Made by a program: the position numbers and the translations under genes. Of a stretch of 51,835 nucleotides of DNA, positions 33,701-42,289 are shown piece by piece. How positions within the stretch are numbered: the first letter of the stretch is position 1; each line of letters starts with the position of its first letter. The DNA is from an uncultured Lachnobacterium sp. (GTDB lineage: Bacteria > Bacillota > Clostridia > Lachnospirales > Lachnospiraceae), in contig UQRC01000014.1 of assembly GCA_900543445.1 (NCBI GenBank), positions 1 to 51,835 on the forward strand. The letters run 5' to 3'. A model generated the notes under the pieces. The model searched no databases. It was not told the origin of the DNA and saw nothing but the letters and a program-made list of their open reading frames with translations.

Positions 33701-34313
33701 ATTCGGTGGTGTTGACCATGTACTCGCTTCCGGTAAGGATATCAACGTAATGGTATTCGATACTGAGGTATATTCAAATACAGGTGGACAGTCTTCTAAG
33801 GCTACTCCTACAGGTGCGATCGCACAGTTCGCAGCTGGTGGAAAAGAGACAAAGAAGAAGGATCTTGCAGGTATTGCAATGAGCTACGGTTATGTATATG
33901 TAGCACACATTTCTATGGGTGCTGATATGAACCAGTGTGTTAAGGCTCTTGCAGAGGCTGAGGCTTATCCGGGACCATCACTTATCATTGCTTACGCTCC
34001 ATGTATCAACCATGGTATCAAGAAGGGTATGAGCAAGGCTCAGACAGAGGAGAAGTTAGCAGTTGAGTCCGGATACTGGTTCAACTTCCGTTACAACCCA
34101 GCACTTGCAGCAGAAGGTAAGGATGCATTCTCATTAGACAGCAAGGAGCCTACAGGTGATTATCAGGCATTCCTTAAGGGTGAGAACCGTTACGCTTCTC
34201 TTGCTAAGTTCAATCCTGAGAGAGCAGCAGAGCTGTTTGCAGCATCTGAGCAGAATTCTAAGGATCGTTACGAGCACTTAAAGAAGTTAGTAACTCTTTA
34301 CGCAGGTAAATAA
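30783..34313 (+). CDS. nifJ: Pyruvate:ferredoxin (flavodoxin) oxidoreductase
   Basis: Oxidises pyruvate to acetyl-CoA and CO2 with reduction of ferredoxin, the central pyruvate step of clostridial fermentation. A single 1176-residue chain with all PFOR domains: N-terminal pyrimidine-binding domain (YPITPSSVMAE), the CoA/transketolase-like middle, two [4Fe-4S] ferredoxin motifs CIECNQCSYVCP (near 692) and CTGCGSCVNVCP (near 745), the proximal cluster region GACGGCGETPYAK and NATGCSS, and the TPP motif GGDGWAYDIG with MVFDTEVYSNTGGQSS. Third-position choice is much more restricted than in neighbours, as in very highly expressed genes. AGGAGG before ATG; terminator at 34338. Confidence 0.98.
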   Translation: MKRSMKTMDGNHAAAHASYAFTDVAAIYPITPSSVMAEATDEWATAGRKNIFGQTVQVTEMQSEAGAAGTVHGSLAAGALTTTYTASQGLLLMIPNLYKVAGERLPGVFNVSARCVATHALNIFGDHSDVYACRQTGVAMLCESSVQEVMDLTPVAHCSAIKGRIPFINFFDGFRTSHEIQKIETWDYEDLKDMVDMDAVDAFRKNALNPNHPVEMGSAQNPDIFFQSREACNSTYDELPAIVQEYMDKVNEKIGTDYKLFNYYGAADADRVIIAMGSVCETIDETIDFLMARGEKVGVVKVRLYRPFVKEALIDAIPDTVKRIAVLDRTKEPGSLGEPLYLDVVAALKGSKFDQVTITSGRYGLGSKDTTPGQIIAVFNNSEKPRFTIGITDDVTNLSLELKENPVTTPEGTTNCKFWGLGADGTVGANKNSIKIIGDNTDMYAQAYFDYDSKKSGGVTISHLRFGHTPIRSTYLISQANFVACHCTAYIYKYNMVQDLVPGGTFLFNTQWSVDELDEKLPGQVKRYIAENNINFYIIDGVKIGKEIGLGNRINTVLQSAFFSLTKLIPEEEVIKLMKDAATKSYAKKGDDVVKMNHDAIDAGATAYVKVDVPESWKNCTDDDYSVEVKGDNKEVVDFVKNIQQKVNGQQGNTIPVSVVKKYETGWTPSGTAAYEKRGVATDVPVWDATKCIECNQCSYVCPHAAIRPVAMTEAEAAAAPEGMQMKDLNQMPGYKFAIVVSAFDCTGCGSCVNVCPDKVQAITMTGFEAHEDEQKYFDYAVTLEDKEDVIEKFKINSVKGSQFRQPLLEFSGACGGCGETPYAKLITQLFGDRMYIANATGCSSIWANSSPSTPYTTNKKGQGPAWSNSLFEDAAEFGYGMLLAQRAIRDRLKNELDEIDANTDNADVKAAIKEWNDTFASGIENGPATEKLVAALEACGCDASKNILKEKDYLAKKSQWVFGGDGWAYDIGFGGVDHVLASGKDINVMVFDTEVYSNTGGQSSKATPTGAIAQFAAGGKETKKKDLAGIAMSYGYVYVAHISMGADMNQCVKALAEAEAYPGPSLIIAYAPCINHGIKKGMSKAQTEEKLAVESGYWFNFRYNPALAAEGKDAFSLDSKEPTGDYQAFLKGENRYASLAKFNPERAAELFAASEQNSKDRYEHLKKLVTLYAGK

Positions 34314-34337
34314 TTCATTGAACGATATATAGTTCTG

Positions 34338-34387
34338 ACAGACCGTCAGTTTCCTCTTAGGAGGGGGCTGGCGGTCTGTTTCTTTTG
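34338..34387 (+). terminator. Terminator of nifJ
   Basis: ACAGACCGTCAG (34338-34349) and CTGGCGGTCTGT (34368-34379), one G-U, an inner CCTC/GAGG pairing, then TTTCTTTTG. Confidence 0.88.
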
Positions 34388-34394
34388 TGTAGAG

Positions 34395-34436
34395 ATGGAT
34401 TTATCCATTTACAAAAACAGTCGATAATGATACAAT
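34395..34436 (+). promoter_or_regulatory. Promoter with adjoining small palindrome, coiled-coil protein gene
   Basis: TTTACA (34408-34413), 17-nt spacer, TACAAT (34431-34436). A palindrome ATGGAT-TT-ATCCAT (34395-34408) abuts and overlaps the first base of the -35, a possible regulator site. Confidence 0.6.
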
Positions 34437-34469
34437 AATCTGAGAATTTGTTACATGGGAGGAAGATTG

Positions 34470-35267
34470 ATGGCTGGCTTATTGCTGGAACTGCGCAGAC
34501 AGCTTGCGCGGAATCGACGTCAAACTACATATCACAAGCCGCATGTCTATACATTAGAGCCACAGAATGAGCGTCATGTGACAGAGACGGTTAAGGAGAC
34601 AACAAAGGAGAACAAGTTGTCGGAAGAGATTCCGGAAGAAACACAAGCCGGAAGTATTCATGAAAGGAACGTTGGGGTTGTGAGCAAGGAAGATTTCTTA
34701 CTGAGTCAGATCGATGAATTCAGAGAGCGGGCAAAGCAGTTGCAGAGTTTGTTAGATACCAAGGAGACCCAGGCGCAGGAGTTGCAGTCTCTGGTGGACG
34801 AGCGTCAGGAGAAAGCAGATGCTTTGGATCAGATTCTTCAGGAACGTCAGGAGAAGGCGGACAGCCTTACGAGTGAAGTGGAGAAGCAGATTGATAACAT
34901 TATTGCCAAGGTAGCAGCCAAGATGGATGAAATCGAGGCTACGATGAAGGATGATGTGGCAGATGGCAAGCGCTTCAACGAAGAGAAAGCCAAGGAACTG
35001 AAAGAATCCTTAGAGCAGGTACAGGAGCAGCTCACAGTTGTGAAGAATGACCTCTCTGAGAAGGTGCATTCAGAGAATGTAAAGTGTTACCGCAATGTGC
35101 AGGATCTGTTCCGAAGTATGGATGAGAAAGTAGATCGTCTGGCACAGATTGAGTCAAAGCTGGGTCGTACACAGGGATTGGTTACGGTCTCACTTATATT
35201 TGGAATATTAAATTTTGGAATATTGATCGCTTTATTGTTGCTGAACCTGGGAGTTTTAGGATTATAA
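34470..35267 (+). CDS. Coiled-coil protein with C-terminal membrane anchor, unknown function
   Basis: 265 residues, not recognised. A short basic N-terminus (LRRQLARNRRQ) is followed by a polar region and a long predicted coiled coil (about 85-230) in which near-repeats ERQEKADALDQIL and ERQEKADSLTSEV occur in tandem. The protein ends in one hydrophobic helix (about 238-262, VSLIFGILNFGILIALLLLNLG), so it is tail-anchored with the coil in the cytoplasm. Start is the ATG at 34470, 7 bases after GGGAGG; the ATG at 34455 is upstream of that SD. Flanked by terminators on both sides, so monocistronic. A structural or scaffold role is possible but not shown. Confidence 0.75.
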   Translation: MAGLLLELRRQLARNRRQTTYHKPHVYTLEPQNERHVTETVKETTKENKLSEEIPEETQAGSIHERNVGVVSKEDFLLSQIDEFRERAKQLQSLLDTKETQAQELQSLVDERQEKADALDQILQERQEKADSLTSEVEKQIDNIIAKVAAKMDEIEATMKDDVADGKRFNEEKAKELKESLEQVQEQLTVVKNDLSEKVHSENVKCYRNVQDLFRSMDEKVDRLAQIESKLGRTQGLVTVSLIFGILNFGILIALLLLNLGVLGL

Positions 35268-35331
35268 GCGACATGATATAATGAAGCGCGCTGATGTGCG
35301 CGTAGGTCATCATGCATACGCATGGTGACAT

Positions 35332-35370
35332 AAAATGCAATTCTCTGCTTTGGGGAATTGCATTTTCTAT
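35332..35370 (+). terminator. Terminator before the pyrophosphatase gene
   Basis: AAAATGCAATTC (35332-35343) and GAATTGCATTTT (35355-35366), perfect 12 bp, ending in T4 then CTAT. Another hairpin precedes it: GTCATCATGC and GCATGGTGAC with loop ATAC (about 35306-35329). Confidence 0.75.
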
Positions 35371-35441
35371 CCTATTGGGAATGCATTTGCCTGAGAGGAT
35401 GTATATAGAAGAGATTTTATAGAAGTGAGAGAATAGAGAGT

Positions 35442-37112
35442 ATGGACAAGAAGAAAGTATGGGTCGTAGGGCATAAGCATCCGGATACGGATTCGATTTG
35501 TGCAGCGATCGCTTATGCAAATTATAAGAACGCGCTTTGTGAGGTTGAGAATCCGAATGAGACGATTGAGTATGTGCCGAAGCGTGCGGGCAGCATTAAT
35601 GCGGAGACTGCATATGTGCTGGAGCGTTTTAAAGTTGATGCGCCGAAGCTTGTCTCGGATGTAGGAACGCAGCTTCGCGATATCCGTATGCGTAAGACAG
35701 AAGGCGTCAGCAGTCATATCTCGATGAAGAAAGCATGGGAGATGATGAAGATTCTCGGTGTTGTTACACTTCCGGTTGTGCGTGACAACAAGTTGGAGGG
35801 ATTGATCGTAACCGGGGATATTGCAAAGTCGTATATGGATGTATACGACAATTCGATTCTTTCCAATGCAAGAACCCAGTATAAGAATATTATTGAGACG
35901 TTGGAAGGACAGCTTCTGACCGGTAATGAGCATGCCTATTTTGTCAAAGGTAAGGTTGTGATCGGTGTTGGAACACCGGAGGTATTGTCATCTGCGCTTG
36001 AGGCGGATGATCTTGTCATGATCGGAGATCGCGAGGAATCCCAGCTTCTTTGTATCGCATCCAACTGCAGCTGTATGATCGTTACGAATGGATACGAGGT
36101 CAGTCGCGAAGTGATTGAGGCGGCAAAGGAGAAGGAAGTCGTTGTAATATCGACTCCTTACGATACGTTTACGGCAGCCCGTCTGATCAACCAGAGTATT
36201 CCAATCAAGCATTTTATGACGAAGAAGGATATCGTACATTTTGATCTGGATGATTATGTGGATGAAGTTCGCGAATCGGTTGCGAAGATCAGGCACCGTG
36301 ACTTCCCGATTCTCGATGAAAATCAGAATTATGTAGGAATGTTCTCAAGACGTAATTTGATGAATACACAGAAGAAACAACTGATTCTGGTCGATCACAA
36401 TGAGAAGTCGCAGGCAGTTGCGAATATCGATGAGGCAGAGATTCTTGAAATCATTGATCATCACCGTCTGGGCAGTCTGGAGACAATGGCTCCGGTTTAT
36501 TTCAGAAACCAGCCACTTGGCTGCACCTCTACGATCATCTATCAGATGTATCTGGAGAAAGATGTTGAGATCAACCCGCAGATGGCAGGTATTATGTGCG
36601 CAGCAATCCTATCTGATACACTAATGTTCCGCTCACCGACGTGTACGGAAATTGACCGGAATGCAGCACTCGCTTTGGCAAAGATTGCAGGGGTGGAAGT
36701 GGCAGAACTTGCATCTGCAATGTTTGAAGCCGGAAGTGATTTTGATAATAAGACAGAAGACGAGATTTTAAATCAGGACTTTAAGATATTCCATTCCGGA
36801 ACGATCAATTTTGGTGTCGCACAGATCAGTGCGATGGGGCGTCAGGAGCTTGATAAGGTGCAGGAGCGAATCGCGCCGAAGCTGGATCAGCTTCTGGGAG
36901 AGAAACAGATTCAGATGGTATTTGTTATGCTGACAGATATTCTTAATGAATCTACCTATCTGATCTATCGCGGAACGGATGCGGCACAGATTATTGCTAG
37001 TGCATATAACTGTGACCCGACGGAAGAAGGCATCATGTTAAAAGGCGTGGTATCGCGCAAGAAGCAGCTGATTCCGGTGTTGATCAACACGATGGCAGAA
37101 CGTCAGGCATAA
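35442..37112 (+). CDS. ppaC: Manganese-dependent inorganic pyrophosphatase with CBS and DRTGG domains
   Basis: Family II pyrophosphatase (DHH phosphoesterase fold) that hydrolyses PPi and pulls biosynthesis forward. 556 residues instead of about 310: metal-site motifs GHKHPDTDSICAA at the N-terminus, LVDHNE (near 313) and IDHHRLG (near 342) are split by an insert of about 240 residues made of two CBS domains with a DRTGG domain between them, the regulatory unit that binds adenine nucleotides in the Clostridium and Moorella enzymes. The C-terminal DHHA2 domain carries the SRKKQLIP motif that binds substrate. SD is weak (GAGAG), start ATG 35442. Confidence 0.92.
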   Translation: MDKKKVWVVGHKHPDTDSICAAIAYANYKNALCEVENPNETIEYVPKRAGSINAETAYVLERFKVDAPKLVSDVGTQLRDIRMRKTEGVSSHISMKKAWEMMKILGVVTLPVVRDNKLEGLIVTGDIAKSYMDVYDNSILSNARTQYKNIIETLEGQLLTGNEHAYFVKGKVVIGVGTPEVLSSALEADDLVMIGDREESQLLCIASNCSCMIVTNGYEVSREVIEAAKEKEVVVISTPYDTFTAARLINQSIPIKHFMTKKDIVHFDLDDYVDEVRESVAKIRHRDFPILDENQNYVGMFSRRNLMNTQKKQLILVDHNEKSQAVANIDEAEILEIIDHHRLGSLETMAPVYFRNQPLGCTSTIIYQMYLEKDVEINPQMAGIMCAAILSDTLMFRSPTCTEIDRNAALALAKIAGVEVAELASAMFEAGSDFDNKTEDEILNQDFKIFHSGTINFGVAQISAMGRQELDKVQERIAPKLDQLLGEKQIQMVFVMLTDILNESTYLIYRGTDAAQIIASAYNCDPTEEGIMLKGVVSRKKQLIPVLINTMAERQA

Positions 37113-37120
37113 TATTTATG

Positions 37121-37164
37121 AAAAGAGAAAGACAATTCCTGGGAGTTGCCTTTCTCTCTTTTTT
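37121..37164 (+). terminator. Terminator after the pyrophosphatase gene
   Basis: AGAGAAAG (37124-37131) and CTTTCTCT (37150-37157) with inner partial pairing, then CTTTTTT. The AraC gene ends convergently 29 bases further on. Confidence 0.85.
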
Positions 37165-37192
37165 ATGTATTGAATCTGGATTGGGACAGGCA

Positions 37193-38050
37193 TCATTTCG
37201 AATGCGCGGTTTGTTGATGAAATTGTTCTCTTGGTGAACTGCCGAAATTTTTCTTGTATGCGCGTGAGAATGTGGAGTAATTACGGAAGCCACATTCGTA
37301 GCAAACATTTGTGATTGGTTTCCCCTGTTGGATTAAGTCGCGGGCAAGAAGTAACCTCTTTGTGGTGAGATAATTTCCGATGGTGTATCCGGTCTCTTCT
37401 TTGAATGCGTGCATGAGATGATAGCGGCTGAGGAAGAATGTATCAGCTAGAAAATCAATGGATATATCATCTGTTAAATGTTCATTTAAATAATCGATGA
37501 CATCGATCATCTTCTTATTGGATGAGGAGTTTGCCAGATATTCAATTCCATCATGGATTGCAACCCGATTGAGTTCGATCATGAATTCAAGAAAAAGAAG
37601 ATTGTGATACAACTCGTATGCATATTCCGTGGAATCGAGTGATTGCTCCAGTTCCCGCACAATCTGTCCGAGTTTTGTTGTGCCGAAAGCCGGGACACGC
37701 AGTACGTGCGACTGCTTCCTATGTGCCTCGATCAGGCATTGTGCGAGATCGTAAGAATCGGTGCGATAGTCAGCCAGATAATCTTTGGAAATATAAATGA
37801 TGATACGTTCGTAAACCGATGTATCATGGAGAATCGGGCGATGCACTTCACCGGCCGGGACGAATACGATATCTTCGGGTTTCAGATCATAAGTACGGCC
37901 TTCCACGCAATACGATACATTTCCTCGCATAAGAAGCAGTATCTTATGAAAATCGTGGAAATGAAAATCAATCGGTGTCATTTTCTCGTCGATCAGATGA
38001 AAAATTTTAAAATTACTGTTTAAGTATCCTGTCTTTTCATATTCGTTCAT
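37193..38050 (-). CDS. AraC-family transcriptional regulator with cupin domain
   Basis: 285 residues. The N-terminal cupin-like sensor has FHFHDFHKILLLMRGNVSY and LKPEDIVFVPAGEVHRP; the C-terminal part has two helix-turn-helix units, SIDFLADTFFLSRYHLMHAFK and PITNVCYECGFRNYSTFSRAYKK with the AraC signature ending GSSPREQF. Such proteins usually sense sugars or other small ligands and activate adjacent genes, but no transport or catabolic gene is next to it here. Start is the ATG at 38050 after GAGGG; the longer frame to 38116 has no SD. Divergent from dapF, with 222 bases between. Confidence 0.92.
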   Translation of the reverse strand: MNEYEKTGYLNSNFKIFHLIDEKMTPIDFHFHDFHKILLLMRGNVSYCVEGRTYDLKPEDIVFVPAGEVHRPILHDTSVYERIIIYISKDYLADYRTDSYDLAQCLIEAHRKQSHVLRVPAFGTTKLGQIVRELEQSLDSTEYAYELYHNLLFLEFMIELNRVAIHDGIEYLANSSSNKKMIDVIDYLNEHLTDDISIDFLADTFFLSRYHLMHAFKEETGYTIGNYLTTKRLLLARDLIQQGKPITNVCYECGFRNYSTFSRAYKKNFGSSPREQFHQQTAHSK

Positions 38051-38186
38051 GGAATATCCCTCACGTTTTTGTCTTATTGGCTGGTTGTAAAACGGGCAAT
38101 ACGAACCAAAATACAATGTATGCGTTCTGTTATCTAAAGTTTACTATGCGGGCACACAATTTGCAATATAGAAAGCACTTAAGATG

Positions 38187-38215
38187 TTTTCAGATGATAA
38201 AGTGCGGAGTATACT
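38187..38215 (+). promoter_or_regulatory. Predicted dapF promoter
   Basis: TTTTCA (38187-38192), 17-nt spacer, TATACT (38210-38215), about 58 bases before dapF. Confidence 0.55.
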
Positions 38216-38272
38216 GATGATATAGGAAAATTGGAAGAATAAATTATAAGAAAACCGTTAGGAGGAGAATGT

Positions 38273-39106
38273 ATGAAGTTTACGAAGATGCATGGCTGCG
38301 GCAACGATTATGTGTATGTGAATTTGTTTGAGGAACAGATAGAGAATCCGGCGAAAGTATCGATTGCAGTCAGTGATCGGCATTTTGGTATCGGTTCTGA
38401 TGGACTGATCACAATCGGAGCGTCGGAGATTGCAGATTTTCGGATGCGAATCTATAATGCAGATGGGTCTGAGGCGGAGATGTGCGGAAACGGTATCCGT
38501 TGTGTGGCAAAATACGTGTATGACCATAAGCTGACCGATAAGACTGAGATTACGGTGGAGACGGGCGCTGGAGTGAAAACACTGCAGCTGACGGTTGAGG
38601 ATGATAAAGTGACGCTTGTCCGTGTGGATATGGGGGAGCCGATTCTGACACCGGATGAGATTCCGGTTGTGGCAGATGGGGATCGCGTTGTGGATGAACC
38701 GATTGTTGTGGATGACAAGGAGTGGCGCATGACCTGTGTGTCGATGGGAAATCCGCATGCGGTTGTGTTTGTGGATGATGTGGCGCATTTTGAATTGGAA
38801 AAATACGGACCGCTTTTTGAGAATCATGTGCGTTTTCCGAAGCGAACCAATACGGAATTTGTACAGATCATATCGAGAAACGAGGCAATTATGCGCGTGT
38901 GGGAGCGTGGTTCGGCGGAGACATGGGCATGTGGAACCGGAACCTGCGCGACGGTTATGGCGTGTATTCTGAATGGACTTACGGACAATGATGTGCTGGT
39001 GCATTTAAGAGGCGGAGACCTGCGTATCGTGTATGATGAGAAGAGTAATCATGTATTTATGACCGGACCGGCTACGGAGGTGTTTGAGGGAGAAATTCAG
39101 TTGTAA
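38273..39106 (+). CDS. dapF: Diaminopimelate epimerase
   Basis: Converts LL-DAP to meso-DAP, for lysine and peptidoglycan. 277 residues; catalytic cysteine pair in SEAEMCGNGIRCVAKY (Cys near residue 74) and WACGTGTCATVMA (near 220), and N-terminal MHGCGNDYVYVN. AGGAGG before ATG. First of three DAP-related genes (dapF, murE, dapA) on this strand, which suggests coordinated supply of mDAP for cell wall growth. Confidence 0.97.
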   Translation: MKFTKMHGCGNDYVYVNLFEEQIENPAKVSIAVSDRHFGIGSDGLITIGASEIADFRMRIYNADGSEAEMCGNGIRCVAKYVYDHKLTDKTEITVETGAGVKTLQLTVEDDKVTLVRVDMGEPILTPDEIPVVADGDRVVDEPIVVDDKEWRMTCVSMGNPHAVVFVDDVAHFELEKYGPLFENHVRFPKRTNTEFVQIISRNEAIMRVWERGSAETWACGTGTCATVMACILNGLTDNDVLVHLRGGDLRIVYDEKSNHVFMTGPATEVFEGEIQL

Positions 39107-39225
39107 GTGAAACATGAATAAGAAAGTGTGCATATAGAGCGTAATGAAGAACCGGTACGGAGCGAAGATAAATGGGTGAACCCGGACCGATGATTTTGAG
39201 TGGAAAAGATACAGGAGGACAGAAA

Positions 39226-40698
39226 ATGAAATTATCACAGTTGATCCAGGATATGCAGTATGAGGTGCTGACAGGAAGCATCGATACAGAAGTGACAACA
39301 CTGGTCTATGATTCGAGAAAGGTGGAAAAAGGTTCTGTATTTGTGTGTATCAGTGGAAGTGTAAGGGATGCACATGAATTTATTCCGGATGTTGTGTCAA
39401 AAGGCGCAGCAGCAGTTGTCGTTGAGAAAGATGTAGAGCCTTTGGAGGGCGTGACATATATTAAAGTAAGTGACAGCCGTCTGGCGTTGGCATGCATGTC
39501 AGCTGCTTATTTCGGACATCCGGCAAAGAAACTGAAGACCATCGGTATTACCGGAACCAAGGGAAAGACGACAACCACCTATATGGTAAAATCGATTCTT
39601 GAATCGGCAGGAATTAAGACCGGTCTCATCGGCACGATTGAATCGATCGTTGGTGAGAAGCGCATTCCTTCTGCCAATACAACACCGGAATCTTACCGCG
39701 TGCAGGAGCTTTTTGCCGAGATGGTAGATGCAGGCCTTGACGCAGTCGTTATGGAGGTTTCTTCACAGGCACTCATGCTTCACCGGGTATCGGGATTTAT
39801 GTTTGATATCGGTGTGTTCACTAATCTGGAGCCGGATCATATCGGAGAGAATGAACACAAGGATTTTGCAGATTATATGCACTGCAAGAGTCTTTTGTTT
39901 CAACAGTGTAAGCTTGGTATCTTTAACGGAGACAGCGAGCATCTTGAGGGCATCTTAAAAGGGCACACCTGTGAGGTAGAGACCTTCGGATATGGCAGGC
40001 AGAATGATCTTGTGGCAGAGAATGTGGAACTGAAGAAGGAACATGGAGCACTTGGTGTCCGTTATCATGTGAGCGGACTTATGGATTTTGATGTGGAAGT
40101 GAACGTACCGGGAAGCTTTTCGGTATACAATTCACTGACTGCGATTGCCATCTGTCATCATTTTGGAGTGGATGAGGAGAAGATTAAGCATGCGTTGCTT
40201 CATGTCAGTGTGAAGGGTCGAATCGAGATCGTCCCGGTAACAAAGCGTTACACGATCATGATCGATTACGCGCACAATGCGATGTCTCTTGAGAGCCTTC
40301 TCACTACGCTTAAGGAGTATGAGCCGGGAAGACTTGTGTGTCTGTTCGGATGTGGCGGTAACCGTGCAAAATCCAGACGATATGAGATGGGGGAGGTTTC
40401 ATCAAAGTTAGCGGATCTTACCGTTGTGACTTCGGATAATCCAAGAAATGAAGATCCGATGGACATTATTAATGACATTCTTGTTGGTGTCCATAAAGCG
40501 GACGGAGCGTATGTTACAATTCCGGATCGTAAGGAAGCAATCGCATACTGTATGAAGAATGCATTGGACGGAGATATTGTTGTTCTTGCAGGAAAAGGCC
40601 ACGAGGATTATCAGGAAATCTGTGGAGTAAAGCATCATATGGACGAACGTGAATTGATCGCAGATATTATAAAAGAAAATCCAGATTTAAATTTGTAA
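39226..40698 (+). CDS. murE: UDP-MurNAc-tripeptide ligase, meso-DAP adding
   Basis: Adds meso-diaminopimelate to UDP-MurNAc-Ala-Glu. 490 residues with Mur ligase domains: N-terminal UDP-binding domain (VTTLVYDSRKVEKGSVF), ATP loop GITGTKGKTTTTYMVKS, the central TTPESYRVQEL, and a C-terminal domain with SDNPRNEDP; the DNPR motif marks mDAP rather than lysine specificity, in line with dapF and dapA beside it. Start is the ATG at 39226 seven bases after AGGAGG; a longer frame from 39172 has no SD. Twelve bases precede dapA. Confidence 0.96.
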   Translation: MKLSQLIQDMQYEVLTGSIDTEVTTLVYDSRKVEKGSVFVCISGSVRDAHEFIPDVVSKGAAAVVVEKDVEPLEGVTYIKVSDSRLALACMSAAYFGHPAKKLKTIGITGTKGKTTTTYMVKSILESAGIKTGLIGTIESIVGEKRIPSANTTPESYRVQELFAEMVDAGLDAVVMEVSSQALMLHRVSGFMFDIGVFTNLEPDHIGENEHKDFADYMHCKSLLFQQCKLGIFNGDSEHLEGILKGHTCEVETFGYGRQNDLVAENVELKKEHGALGVRYHVSGLMDFDVEVNVPGSFSVYNSLTAIAICHHFGVDEEKIKHALLHVSVKGRIEIVPVTKRYTIMIDYAHNAMSLESLLTTLKEYEPGRLVCLFGCGGNRAKSRRYEMGEVSSKLADLTVVTSDNPRNEDPMDIINDILVGVHKADGAYVTIPDRKEAIAYCMKNALDGDIVVLAGKGHEDYQEICGVKHHMDERELIADIIKENPDLNL

Positions 40699-40710
40699 TT
40701 GGAGGAGATT

Positions 40711-41595
40711 ATGGAGCTGTTTCGCGGAGCAGGAGTCGCACTTGTCACTCCGTTTCATGAAGACAAAAGCGTAAACTATGAAGTGTTGGAACAATTGGTG
40801 GAACGCCAGATTACACATGGTACGGATGCGATCATTGTGTGTGGATCGACCGGAGAGCCGGCAACGATGAGCGAAGAGGAACGCTTATCGGTGATCGCAA
40901 GGGTAGTAGCGTCTACAAAGCACAGGATTCCGGTGATTGCAGGAACCGGAAGCAACACAACAGAGGGAGCAGCTGCTTTCACAAGAAAGGTGGCCTCTCT
41001 TGGCGTAGATGGAATGCTTGTGGTGACCCCTTACTACAATAAGGCGACACAGAATGGTTTGTATGAGCATTATCGGCTGATTGCGGCACAGACCGATCTG
41101 CCGATCATCATGTACAACGTACCTTCACGTACAGGCTGCAATCTGCTTCCAGAGACCGCAGTTCGAATTGCTGAGGATTGTCCGAATGTGATCGGAATCA
41201 AGGAAGCGAGCGGAAATCTCTCGCAGGTGGCTCGCCTGGCGAGGCTTGCGGGGAATCAGCTTTCCATCTATTCCGGAAATGATGATCAGATTCTTCCGGT
41301 ATTGTCGCTTGGCGGTGTGGGTGTCATTTCGGTATTATCGAATGTCGTACCGGAGGAGACACACAATATGGTGTATAGTTTCTTGAATGGAGATTTAATT
41401 ACTGCGAAAAATCTGCAGTTAGATTATCTTGATCTGGTAGATGCATTGTTCTCCGAAGTGAATCCAATCCCGGTGAAGGCTGCGATGAATTTACTTGGAT
41501 ATAACGTCGGTGGTTTACGCCTCCCACTCACGGAGCTTGAGGAGCCGCATTGCAGAGAACTTGAGCAAGTGCTTCGCCAGCATGAACTTCTGTAA
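40711..41595 (+). CDS. dapA: 4-hydroxy-tetrahydrodipicolinate synthase
   Basis: Condenses pyruvate with aspartate semialdehyde, the first step unique to lysine/DAP synthesis. 294 residues, TIM barrel; Schiff-base lysine in GIKEASGNL (near residue 162), catalytic tyrosine in IIMYNVPSRTG, and GSTGEPATM near residue 45. Start is the ATG at 40711 after GGAGG; an upstream in-frame TTG at 40699 overlaps the SD region. Cotranscribed with murE by spacing. Confidence 0.97.
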   Translation: MELFRGAGVALVTPFHEDKSVNYEVLEQLVERQITHGTDAIIVCGSTGEPATMSEEERLSVIARVVASTKHRIPVIAGTGSNTTEGAAAFTRKVASLGVDGMLVVTPYYNKATQNGLYEHYRLIAAQTDLPIIMYNVPSRTGCNLLPETAVRIAEDCPNVIGIKEASGNLSQVARLARLAGNQLSIYSGNDDQILPVLSLGGVGVISVLSNVVPEETHNMVYSFLNGDLITAKNLQLDYLDLVDALFSEVNPIPVKAAMNLLGYNVGGLRLPLTELEEPHCRELEQVLRQHELL

Positions 41596-41706
41596 AAGCA
41601 AAGGATTCGATGACGTAGAGAACAAAATGTGTTCGGAATGAAAACAACCGGACTTAAGAGAATGATTGAGATGAAAATTTCAGTGCATAAGAGGAAAGAG
41701 AAAACG

Positions 41707-42270
41707 ATGGGAAAACAACATTGGAAACCGGGCAATATGCTCAACCCGGTGCCGGCAGTCATGGTGTCGGTAACGGATAAAGAAGGAAAATCGAATATTA
41801 TTACTGTTGCATGGGCAGGTACGGTATGTACGAATCCGCCAATGGTGTCGATCTCCGTGCGTCCGTCACGCTATTCTTATCAGATTCTGGAAGAGACAGG
41901 AGAGTTTGTGATCAATCTTACGAATGAGTCTCTTGTGAAAGCATGCGACTATTGTGGTGTGGTCAGTGGAAGAGATGTTGATAAATTCGCAAAAACCGGA
42001 CTGACACCGATTCCAATGGAGCATGTTCATGCGATGGGAATCGATGAGAGTCCGGTTAATATGGAATGCAAAATTACTGAGAAACGGGAACTGGGAAGTC
42101 ATACGATGTTTATCGCCGAGGTAGTCGGCGTTACTGTGGATGATCAGTACATGGATGAAACCGGAAAGTTTCATATCAATGAATCCGGTCTTGTCATGTA
42201 TTCCCATGGAGAGTATTTTGCATTAGGTAAAAAACTTGGTAAATTTGGATACAGTGTAAAAAAGAAATAA
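41707..42270 (+). CDS. Flavin reductase-like (flavoredoxin) FMN-binding protein
   Basis: 187 residues of the split-barrel flavin reductase-like family. Begins HWKPGNMLNPVPAVMVSVTD and has the FMN-phosphate region AWAGTVCTNPPMVSISVRPS, then VINLTNESLVKACDYCG. Flavoredoxins carry electrons with FMN, fitting an anaerobe rich in ferredoxin chemistry, but partner and substrate are unknown. Start chosen at ATG 41707 because homology begins right after it; purine-rich AGAGGAAAGAG precedes it. The frame extends to 41629. Convergent with the DUF4364 gene, 19 bases away. Confidence 0.87.
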   Translation: MGKQHWKPGNMLNPVPAVMVSVTDKEGKSNIITVAWAGTVCTNPPMVSISVRPSRYSYQILEETGEFVINLTNESLVKACDYCGVVSGRDVDKFAKTGLTPIPMEHVHAMGIDESPVNMECKITEKRELGSHTMFIAEVVGVTVDDQYMDETGKFHINESGLVMYSHGEYFALGKKLGKFGYSVKKK

Positions 42271-42289
42271 AGAGTTCATTATTGAAACT

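Noticed and set aside
38258..39004. Minus-strand ORF of 248 codons opposite dapF
   Set aside because: dapF is complete and conserved on the other strand; the antisense product has no domain and no ribosome site.
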